Shown here piece by piece: positions 37,099 through 47,595 of a DNA stretch of 64,000 nucleotides. The notes under the pieces are model-generated. The model did no database searches and was not told where the DNA came from. It saw only the letters and a list, made by a program, of their open reading frames with translations. Both the position numbers and the translations under genes were made by a program. How positions within the stretch are numbered: the first letter of the stretch is position 1; each line of letters begins with the position of its first letter. Origin of the DNA: Linnemannia hyalina (taxonomy: Eukaryota > Mortierellomycota > Mortierellomycetes > Mortierellales > Mortierellaceae); the NCBI GenBank assembly GCA_019671135.1, contig JAHRHY010000014.1, positions 494,001 through 558,000 on the forward strand, written 5' to 3'.

Positions 37099-39777
37099 AT
37101 GACTGTACCAGTAACACCTATCGATCAGAGCATCCTACAGATCCTCCAACAGTCTGCACCCCTGGTCCCCTTTGAAGAGCTCACCCACCTCATCTTTAAC
37201 GCCCATATCCCCGGCCGGTTCGGCACCATCCACACAGGACGCTGGAAGGAGCACGATGTCGAGATCCGCGAGCCCTTTGGCGACCTGGCAACGATCGAGC
37301 GCGAGGTCCGCCTTCTCTACAAGCTCGGCAGCACGTGCCCGCAGATCGTCCATCTCTACGGATACACCATCGACCCCCACAGCTCCATCGCCTACCTCAT
37401 CGTCCAGCACAATGAACACGGCTCGCTGCACTCCTACCTCGCCAACTTCCACGCCCACTTGACCTGGCCCGATCGGTATAACCTCGCCTTGGACATTGCA
37501 CTTGGTCTCCGCTATATTCACTACAAGGGATACCGCCATCGTCATCTCCATTCGGCCAGCATTCTGATTGATACCAACGGATCGGCGGTTCTGTCTGACT
37601 TTGGATCGACACGCGATTCTGAAGTCCTTTCCTCACGGGAACATCCTCCCCGCATGGGATACATTGCCCCCGAACGCCTCACCAAGAGCGGTACTCGCTA
37701 CTCGATCGAATGTGATATCTACTCGTTGGGCATGATCTTTTGGGAGATCTCGAGCGGACGCCCACCATTCGACCATCTCATTGCATCTTGTAGCCTGGAA
37801 GATGGGACTATGATGAGTCTCGCCCAGAACATTGTCGCGGGTCGACGGGAGCGCCATGTCGAGGGCACCGACCCGATCTTTGAGGACCTTTATACCCGCT
37901 GCTGGCACTCTGATCCTCTGGAGCGTCCTTCGATTGATTGGATTATCCAGACGCTTGGTGTGCTTCTGAAGCAACCCTCTGGTTCTCTTAGCCGTCTAAT
38001 TGAAAACTTGAGTCTTGGTAGGTCATTTGGTTCCTTGCTAAACACACATCTGCAGCATTGATGCAAGCTTTTCTCTGTTGCTTTATTGAAGATATTTTGG
38101 GAAAGGATAATGAAGGGATGGGAAGGAGAAAGGCGGGGTTGTGTTGTCACTAATGTTTTCCGTCCACGGTATTAACTCTGTCTCTATGACGCCCAATTCT
38201 TCCCGCCTTCTTGTCTTGTCTTCAACCTATCATTAGAAGAGCAACCCAAAAAGCCCGCCTATTCCGCCAAGGCCTCCTCCCGCGACTCGCAAGGGTCCAC
38301 AGCCTCCCGGTCTGTTAAGTCTTCCAGGTCGCATTCTATCGATAATGACCGAGACCTCCCCAGCCCGATGCTCCGCTCGCGCGAGTTGGTCATGTCTTCT
38401 CGGGAGTCGGAGTATGCCGCTCCTCACCCTCACCAGCACCAGCACCAGCAACACCCTCATTATCAGCACTACTCTCACCAACAACAGCATCACCACCAGC
38501 ACCAGCAGTACTCTCAGCATCCTCATCATCAGCCAGTCATGCACTCTGCCCCCATCGCCCCGCCTCCAGTGCCTCCCATGTCTAGCCGGAGAAAGGCCTC
38601 CACTGTCTCCTCGATGGCCCCTTCTCTCCGGTCAATGTCGATCAGCAGCGGCAGCTCAACTGGATCCTCAAGTGGCGGAAACGGACCCATGATCCCTGCT
38701 CGGGACTCGAGACGCGTGTCGACCTTGTCGTCGGTCAGCTCGATCGAGATCCCCAAGTACGATGTCTTGCCCAACAAGCAGCGCAACCATCCTCAAACCA
38801 TCTGGGAGGCAGTCCAGGACGGCAATGTGGATTTCACGGAGTGGTGTATCCTTAACGGAGCCAGCCCCAATGGATTGATCTCATTGCCCATGTACTCGAT
38901 GCTGGCCGAGGTTGCGCCCATCCATGCCGCGTGCTTCTATCAGCCCATTAACTTGATGGCGATCCTCAAGTGTCTCCAACAACACGGCGCCATCATGCAG
39001 ATGGTTACCACCATGACCCGCCAGTCGGCTCTTCACATTATCCTCGAGCACGCGACTAACTACAAGGTCGCCTTGGAGGTCTGTAGGTTCTTGATCCTGG
39101 AATGCCATCTCAGCGTGAACGATCAGGACAACCGTGGCGTGACACCCTTTCACAAGTTCCTCAAGAACCCCCACCTCAGCGGTCGTCAATCTGTCGCAGG
39201 GTCGGAGCTGTTTGTCCTCCTCCGTGAGCGCGGCGAGGCTAACTTGAACCTGGAATCCTTCCACGAGGGCAACTCTCTTGGTATGGCCGCACGTTACCTC
39301 CGCGTGGACCTCGTGAAGCTCTTCCTCTTGACCGACCTCTCCTGCTCCGACCCTCGCAGTTTGGGATACGCCCTGGGACAGATCGATGCACCCCTGAGCG
39401 AGAGCAGACCTTCGAAATCAGCACAGGACCTGTGTCGTTCGATCCTGATGGAATGGACAGGCGAGCGTGGCGAATCCAAACGAATCGCGATGGCTGAACG
39501 GCTACTGGAGCATCGTGGGATCTCATTGTCAGCCCCTGGATCGCCCATGCTGGATTCCTCGGCACAACCACCCAAGGCGCGTAAACAGAGTATTGGACTG
39601 TTGGGCATGGGGATCGGCAAATCCAAGAAGGCGTCCAAGGAGGACCTTAATGTCCCTGCAGTACCCTCTTTGCCAGCGGCGGTTGCGAACGAGGTCGATG
39701 TTGCGAGAAAGATCTTGCAGAGCACTGTTGCCAAGCAGCAAAAGCTCAAGACCTTTATGGCCCAGTCTGGCTTCTAG
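37099..39777 (+). CDS. Pseudokinase-ankyrin protein
   Basis: Two exons, 37099-38017 and 38237-39777 (phase 1 join), 819 aa. Residues about 25-295 form a protein-kinase fold: glycine loop GRFG (39-42), conserved DFG (167-169), APE (190-192) and a normal C-lobe (CDIYSLGMIFWE). Key catalytic residues are replaced. The ATP lysine position is R57, HRD reads H147-R148-H149, and the catalytic-loop Asn is S154. It should therefore not phosphorylate by the usual mechanism. A linker (310-440) is rich in Ser and in His/Gln runs. The second half (about 465-660) has divergent ankyrin-like repeats (APIHAACF, SALHIILEHA, GVTPFHKFL, GNSLGMAARYL). R-R-V-S and R-K-Q-S sites flank them. The kinase half resembles the tyrosine-kinase-like group expanded in Mucoromycota. 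A scaffold role is inferred. It separates 7TM-B from ZnF-B. Confidence 0.9.
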
Positions 39778-42675
39778 ATCCTCCACTTTTATCCTCTCTG
39801 TAAATAGTTTTCCTCTTTTTTCTTTTGTACACATCCTTTTTTCATACATACACAGACGTACTCCCATAGCACACTTTCATAAACAGCATCTTACACGAAA
39901 AGTATCATTTGTTCTCTCTCCTTCAACAAACAAAAGCAAAACATAAACACGATTTTACACGTATTGATATTTGATATTTGATTTTAGTACTCTCGTTGAC
40001 AATCAAGTCAATCAAAATGTTTATTTGTCTCGGTCTAGTCTGATCTGTTGTTGTTGACATGATTCTCTTCCAAGGCAGCAAAAAAAAGGGAGCGAACAGT
40101 GCGCATACACTCGATGGAAGTGATGAAGAGTTGGCGTTTTTTGTTGGGACCCTCCATTTCTTCCTTGTGACGGACAGGTAAGACAAACAACGAGGATGAG
40201 GAGGTGCACGATGATGACCCTGTTGACATTATTTTCCTTGACCACATTCTTTGTGCATCCATTTATTGTGTATACCATTTGGATGCAAGCATGTCGTTGT
40301 ACCTCCTAGTGTCTCCCTTATTATTCCCTTGTCAAAAACAAGGTCAGGAAAAAAAACAAATCAGGGTCAGGATCAAGGGATGGATAGGGTTGTGGTTTTT
40401 GGATCCAACTTTTTTTCCCTTCCCTCTCACCCCTGACTTTCTGTTTGATTTTGTACATATTGTGCAGTACAGAAGAAAGGAAGAAGAGAGGAAAGTGTGA
40501 TGGGGGATTGGATGCGATGTATGGGTGCATGCATGCATGCCCCCTTTTCCATGGTGTCAACAAACACCTCGCAACACAACACAACGAAGCCCCCTTCTTC
40601 GTCTTTCCTTTGGTGTCATTGCACTTGGCTTTCTCTCCCTACTTGCTTCTCTTTCTCGCAACCGACCCGCATCCCTCCACCTCCTATTCCAGGCAGGGAC
40701 AAGGACGACTTAGCCTCCAAAAATGTTGTCCTTTCCGACTGACCACCCCTAACTGACTGCCTCATGGGATATACCCCCGTAGCAGTGGTACAAAAGCTAA
40801 AAAGGATTCTGATCCCACCCACAACTACCTCTCATCCTTGACTCTCCTTCCTCATCTTCCTCTCTCGGGTTTCTCGCTGTGTTGTTGCTGCTCCCCTTTC
40901 CTTTCCTTCCCATATTCGGGTGGGTTTTCACGCACATCCAATTTTACTTTCCAGACCGCCTCCCTACCATGTCACGACAGACCCGCGTTGGTTACCATCA
41001 AGCACAGGTTATCCATCTGATACCTCTACTACTTATGGCACCCCCCCTTTGTTTTTCTTCCCGTCTCTTTGTTGTCCCCTTTTGATCACCAAAGGCTCTG
41101 GTGAATCTGCACGAGTGGTGTGTGTGTGTGCTCGAGCCTACGGTCCTTCCCCTTGATCTGGACTCATATACCACCCACACATGTACAAAGATGGTTAAAA
41201 ATAACGCAAAGGCTGGATGAGGAGGAAGAGAGAGAACAAGCCCTGGAAAGGGTAAGGAGTGAAAGGTGAGAAAAAAAGCGATAAGAAAAAAAAACTCTCT
41301 GGTGCTAAGTGATCGACACATTGGTAGAGGAAGGTGAATGGAAAAGGCAAAAGTGAAACGGAAGGAAGTAAAAAAAAAGGGAGGGAAGCGAAAATGAATA
41401 AGGTATGAAGGGCAGGGTAAGACAAGGTAAGGCAGTGCAAGGCAGTGCAAGGCAGAGGAAGGGGGGGGGAAGGGTTGGGAAGGGCGAATGCGTTTATGCT
41501 TCGTGCTTTGTGCTTCGTGCTTAGGTTAGCAAAGGCAGGGACGACAACAACAACGTCGACAATAGTCAGCGCATCGCGATGCTGAGCACGCACACGCTCA
41601 TGCCATAAAGAAGCGAAGATTATTGTTCTTTCAGGGACCTATGCGGAGTAAAATGGGGAACGTCTGGGAAAGTATGGAGACACCAAAGATGTGCTTACTC
41701 CATTCACAGCTTCATTGACTTGGATCCACTTGTTTGAACGTATCTCGCGCGAAAACCACTTCAAAGAAAGGGCGAGACAAGGGTAATAAGGAAGGAAGGG
41801 AAGAGAGCGCGAGCCCAGATCACAAAAATGAAGAGGGGACAGGGGACAGGTGTATGAGGGAGAAGAAGGGAACAGGGCCTAAAATAAGAGAGAAACAAAA
41901 GTAAGAAAGACGTATTGAATAGTCTCCGAAGATACTCATCTCATGCATCCGAGGGACAAACAAACCCCCTTACTTTCTTTCTTTCTTTTTCTCCGTCCAC
42001 TCTATTTTCCTGTATCCATCTCACATATAGTACCGTTCTATCCAGCGTATATTCGCAACTACTAATCATACTACCAAACAGTCAACTAGGAAGCAAGTCG
42101 ATAGTTGGGTACAAACAAAAATAAACCTCCTTGCTCCTTGTCACAACTCGTCACTATCTGTCTGACCCCATATCGTTTGATTGACATAATGGGAGGAAAA
42201 AAGGAGAAAAGCTCTCTCTTTTTTGGGGGTACCCAAGACAAGATGAAGCTGCTTTGGTTTGTTGTTTTTGTTGTCGTCGCTGTTGTTGATGTTGTCACCC
42301 GAACCCTAAAATATTTCCTTGTGCGACCCATTTGGGGTCGGTGGGGAAAGTATATCATCCATTTCAATCTGGGTCACTTCGGAGTCTGCTCTCTTCTTTC
42401 ATAACTTCTCTTTTCGTAGCCTCCCTTCTTTCTTTGATCGTGAGAACTGGTCCTTGAACAAGGCCGTTGTGGAAATATCTTTGTCCTGATATGAAGTAGT
42501 TTGATTTCTCCTCAAGGTATTTTATTGATGGGATGGGATGGAGTCTATTCTTTCGTCGACCGTTGCAACGTCCTCATCAGAAAAGGAGAAAGAAAAAGTT
42601 CCGAATAGGAAGATCTCTATTGTTTGTGGGGTCTGAAAATAACGGACAATGCACATGTCTAACAAAAGGCATCTG

Positions 42676-42678
<3 letters not shown>

Positions 42679-42726
<48 letters not shown>
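42679..42726. repeat. (TG)24 microsatellite
   Basis: Uninterrupted alternating T-G run of 48 bases in non-coding DNA. It is capable of Z-DNA and prone to length change. Confidence 0.95.
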
Positions 42727-42728
<2 letters not shown>

Positions 42729-43516
42729 AGGAGGGGAGGAGGAGGTTTGACCTGGCGCAGGACGACGAGGGGACGAAGGTTCGATGGTGAAGAAGGGCGC
42801 TCATTCTTCTTGTGTCTAGGTGATAAAGAAAGAATGGGTCGTCTGTTATGCATTCTTTTTTATATTGATCCACCAGCCCATCATTGAGATAGAAAGATGG
42901 ATTGGCCATTCATTACTTCATGATATTCTGTCCATTCATTTCACTCCTTGGACAAAGTTGGACCCTGTAGCTTCCTGTTGCCAATGCTCGTGCTTAACTC
43001 TGTGGAGTTAATAAATAATAATAACGATAGGGCAATGCAATGATGTAACGAATGTCCAGTACGAGTGGCAATGGTTAATAGCACATGGTGAATGGTCGTT
43101 GCTCTGCTATCTACATATCGTAGTTGAACATCCATCTTTCTTCGTTTTCTATTGATCTAGCGAAAAAGTAAATACTGTTGCTGCTGACCTTTGTTCCCGT
43201 TGCAATGTTTGTTTGAATACATAACCAACATAAACAACCCCTTGTTTTTACGACTCCTTTTTTATTTTCTTCTCTTCTTTCATCTCTCCGTCCCCCTTTT
43301 CCTCCTCCTTTAGCAACTTCAACTTTTTGTTGCTGTTTTCTGCTTTTTCTTCGTCCTCTCCCTTTTCTTCTTCCTCCTCTCATTTTTTCTTTCTCTCTTG
43401 GTTCTTTTTGCCGCTGCATTTATTCTTCATCATCCACGTTCTTCCTTCAGTAACAGTTTTCTTTTTTACTTCTTACCTCTCACCTCTTCACGTTACACCT
43501 TTCCAATTGAACACAC

Positions 43517-43590
43517 GGACTCTTCACTCCCTCCTTCTTCCCTTCCTTCTTCCCTTCCTTCTTCCCTTCCTTCTTCCTTCTTCCTTCTTC
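43517..43590. repeat. CTTCC/CTTCTTCCCTTC imperfect repeats
   Basis: Short tandem units of CCTTCTTCCCTT within the pyrimidine-rich zone upstream of ZnF-B. Confidence 0.8.
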
Positions 43591-44418
43591 CCTCTCCTTC
43601 CCCTTTCCTCTCCCTGTGCATTATCGGCAGCAGATTTCCCTCGACAAACACACACATAACACACACCCTTCGTTCTTTTCCTTCCTTCTTCCTCTCCTTT
43701 ACACCTCCCTTTCCCCGTTCTTTCTCTCATCTCCTGCCTTGACCCCTTCTTTCCGTCGTCTTCCTTCCTTCCCTCCTTCCTTCGATCCATTTCCTTCAAT
43801 TGCAGTCCCTTCCCTTTCTGTTCCTTCCCTTCCCTTTTCACCCCCCTTCTCATTGTCCCTGTTCCTTATCATTACTTTTCTTTCTCCTTTTGTCGCTTTC
43901 TGATACACACATTGCTGCAGTCTACCATCAAACAGGCAAACACGTACAACACACATATTACTCTTGCACACAGACGCCTTTTCCATTTCCTCTCTCCTTC
44001 CCTTTTCCATTCCCTCACGCGTCACGCTCTTGAACTCGACAACTATAGCCTTTTCCCCCCCTCTTGCCTGGACAGCTGTCATTGCGAATCAATTGGTTTT
44101 GCTTTATCCATTCCTTTTTTTTCTTACCACGGATCAACAGGAGACAGGATAGAAAAACAAAAAAGAGAAAAGAAAAAAACAAAGACGCAGAAGAGAGTAT
44201 TCGATTTGTCCTACCGACCTCTCGACACCTTCTTTCTTTTGCCTATATACTCCATCCCGCCTACGTATCCGTGGAGTTGGGGCCAAACAAACGTTCTTTA
44301 ACAACTGTAGCTCTTCTTTTATTCTCGCTCTTTTCCCTTTAATCGTTCACGTCTCAGCCTACCCCTGTGTTCCTTCCTCTCCCTTCCTCTCCCTTCTTCT
44401 CCCTCTTCTCTTTTTCAG

Positions 44419-44454
44419 CCCATTCCCCTAACAGGAGACTACAAGGACGAAAAG
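44419..44454 (+). other. Exon-like 36-nt island in the ZnF-B upstream region
   Basis: It is preceded by an excellent acceptor (long pyrimidine tract ending TTTTTCAG) and followed by a donor AAAG|GTAAAC. It is exactly 12 codons long and fully open; read in frame it gives PIPLTGDYKDEK. No ATG occurs on the plus strand for about 1.2 kb upstream, so a leader exon of ZnF-B or an unrecognised transcript is more likely than a coding exon. Confidence 0.3.
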
Positions 44455-44670
44455 GTAAACAAGACATGTTTATCTTATCCGCTGTTATTTGTTGCTGTTA
44501 TTTTTTGTCTTCTGTTTTCAATTCATTTGAAAGACAACAACATACCTCGGGATGAAGGTCACTTGTTTTTTTGTGTATAGGTTGGATGCTCAAGTGCTGT
44601 GTTTGGGCATTTGTTGAAGGCGACGATGATGCTGAAGCTTTGTTGTTGTGTCCGTTTGTGGACTTTCTTT

Positions 44671-44686
44671 TTGTTGTTGTTGTTGC

Positions 44687-44756
<70 letters not shown>

Positions 44757-44757
44757 G
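44671..44757. repeat. (TTG)29 microsatellite
   Basis: 87 bases of TTG units with one interruption near 44685. It opens long poly-Leu, poly-Val and antisense poly-Gln frames that I do not regard as genes. Confidence 0.95.
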
Positions 44758-46270
44758 AGTTGGGTCCAACAAAGAGAGTGAATGGGGCTCTCTTCGTCAA
44801 CCCAAAAAAACGGTCGAGCCCAACCTATCTACCCTTGCAACGTTTACTTTCCTGCCCATACACACACACACCACCATCCATACCCCTCGTTCCCTTTCTA
44901 TTTCTTCACATTTCTTCCTGATCCCTCTTATTTTTTCCCCTCTCGTGTTCTCGGAGTAAACAAAATCAAACGACGAACAAAATGAACCTTCATCCTTCAA
45001 GGATGTATTCATTTGCCTACTTTCGTTTTGCATTTCATGGTAATAGCGATCGTCCGGCAATCAACACGGCACAAAGAGAACAATAGAAAAAAAACGTGAA
45101 TGAAAGCGGCGAGAGAAAGAAGGAAAGTGAGAGGGAGAGCTAGAGAGAAAAGGCATCGAAGTAGGTTTCATTCATTGTCACACTACATGGACAATGCTCC
45201 CTTTTTCCTTTCTTCGGCAAACATTGCTTGACCCAGTTTTCATTCAAACACGACACGACCTTTTTCAGATCCAATTGTAAGAAATAATATTCAATATATT
45301 CAGTGGACTTTTTTATGTCCACCCCGGCGGTGGGGTTTAAGGGTTTTCACCTTTGGCGTTTAGTTTTCCTCCTGGATACTCGTCTTCCTCCTTGCTCAGC
45401 TCTGACATGACAGGCACGACACACATATACACACACACAAACACGCCTCCTTGACTAACATAATAGCCTCCTGAAGTTCCTTGTTTTTGAGGTTGATGAG
45501 GTTGTGTCTGTTTTTGAACTGGTAACTGCAACTGCAATTCAATTGAACTGAACTACTGTCAAAACCTCCTTTTTCAACAACAATCCCCTACAGTTGGGAA
45601 ACAAAGCGGAACGAAAAAGAGAGTAAAACCTAAAGCGAAGAAGAAAACGGCCCAGCAGGTTCATTATCGCAACTCATTTCATTTTCCCTCAGTTTTTCTC
45701 CCATTGTTCTTCGCATTCACCATCATTGTTGTTTTTCTCTTTTTCCCTCCCTTTTTCTACCCCAAACCGCGATCCATTGATCCAGGAGCACAACATAAAT
45801 AACAACAACAACAACATACATCTACCATTGACATAAACAAACAAAGAAAGTGTATGTGAGTGGGAATGGGAGTGAGAATGAAGATGAAAGTGAGAAAGAG
45901 AGTTGACGGTGTCCACCCTCGATCCCCAAGCAACAATCACTACAACACGCGCCATTCAAAGATGTTTCCATCCATTCACTTGATTACCTTTCTGCTTCTT
46001 TTTCAATGGGCTTGGCCATTTTTAGCAGTTGCCTCTCTCACCGTGTGTCCATTTAGTTTTCTCTCCCTCTTTCTTTTTCCACTCCTCCACTCCTTTCTTC
46101 TTCTTCCTCCTTCTTCCCCTTCCTCCTACGCTTCTCCACTCCTCTCTTCTTCTTCCCCTCTCTCTCCACTGCCTCCTCTTCTCGATCCTCTTCTCTCTGC
46201 CGCATCCATCCCATTTCCAATTCATATACTCGCACGCACTCACAATCTCCACTTCCACTCTCTCCTCTTC

Positions 46271-46298
46271 TTTTTTTTTTTTTTTTTTTTTTTTTTTT
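46271..46298. repeat. Poly(T) tract, 28 bases
   Basis: Uninterrupted T run inside the second pyrimidine-rich zone upstream of ZnF-B. Confidence 0.95.
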
Positions 46299-47069
46299 GG
46301 TTGTCTTCGAGGATCGGCTGTCCTTTTTCATTCCTTTTTTTTGCTCCATGTATGTTAACTTCTGAGGAAGGTTTCCGCCTTTGACCTTTTCCCCTCATTT
46401 CTCCCTCCCTCTCTCTCTTGGCAAATCTGTTCATGCACGTTGGAAGAGAAAGAAAAAGAAAGAAAAAGTATCCAGGTTCCGGGATCCGAGATTCGTGCAA
46501 TCTTTTCCCTCTTTTCCCTGTTGTCTTCTCTCTATCCGTTCTCTCTTTCTCTTTCTTTCCCTTTTTTTTTCTTTTATCTTTCTTATTCTCGCACACAACA
46601 CCCACTCCCAAACACACGAACACACACCCCCTCTCTCACTCTTTTCATTCAGCTCTTTTTATTGGCGCACTTCTCTTCCCTTTCCTCATTATTTACTTCG
46701 CCAACGATCATCATCACTACTGATCGTCGTCCGCCTCCACCTTTTCCTTTCCCTCTCATCTTTTATCTCTTATGCGGACTTTTGTCAATGAACTAACTTA
46801 GCCTTGTTTGTTTTCGTCTCTTGCGCCTTCTCCTTCCCTCGCTCACCCTCACTCTCACCCACTCTCCGCTCAGCCATTGCCTTACTTTCACCATCCCTGT
46901 TCAAAATATAGAACACCCACATTCAACACCATCCGTTGTGTCCGTGTCCAACCTTCGTTGCAAAACCCTCTCTCATATTCTTCCCCCAACCCCTTCTTCT
47001 TCCCTCTCCTTCCATTTTTCTCTTTTTTTAACCCCCCTAAACCAGTTTAAGAATATCGGAACTTTTAAG

Positions 47070-47426
47070 GTGCGTACTTGACAGAGAGTAAAGAGCGAGA
47101 CACAGACACACAGAAAGAGAGAGCGAGGAATACACCGAGCAGGGGGATGACGGTGTGCTTTTTTGTGTGAGAGAAATAGAAACAAGGGGGTGTTTTCGGG
47201 GGTCGATAAAAGAAAGAAAAGGGAGGGATGGACTGAATACCAAAACATAGCTGTGGAAACAGGACAAGCAGCACCCCCCGTTGACAACAAGAACCACCCC
47301 GCACTCTTTCCTTTCCTTTCCAAAGTGACTATTTGATTAATCAGTGAGCATGTTCGTGTTTCTATTTTTTAACGCGTCTTTTTTCATGTTTCTCCTCTTC
47401 TTCCATTCTCCTATGATATTGTGTAG
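47070..47426 (+). other. Candidate 5'-UTR intron of ZnF-B
   Basis: The donor TTAAG|GTGCGT ends a pyrimidine-rich exon-like zone. The acceptor ATTGTGTAG lies 169 bp before the ZnF-B ATG. The 357-nt interval switches to purine-rich composition, unlike the leader on its left. The call rests on signals only. Confidence 0.4.
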
Positions 47427-47595
47427 GACGACATAACCTTCCGGGAGGCAGCTCTCCACATATTTCTCTTTTGTTTTGCTGAATACGCAACATTAGAGCA
47501 CCAACGGCAAAACAGCACTTCTACTTGCTACACTCACCCACCCACCCCTTGCTGAAATCACATACAAACCGTCCTCTTTTCTCTTATAAATACCC

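Larger units (their letters stand above)
39778..47595. other. 7.8 kb gene-free stretch upstream of ZnF-B
   Basis: There is no supportable protein gene. It holds the pseudokinase 3' UTR, then mixed DNA, then two long zones pyrimidine-rich on the plus strand (43250-44450 and 45700-47060). The zones are separated by repeats and purine-rich sequence. Both zones read toward ZnF-B and contain splice-like signals, so parts may be leader exons of that gene or a separate non-coding transcript. Confidence 0.45.

Noticed and set aside
44498..44921. Frames giving poly-Thr, poly-Gln, poly-Leu or poly-Val
   Set aside because: They are all produced by the (TTG)29 repeat and lack coding sequence on either side.
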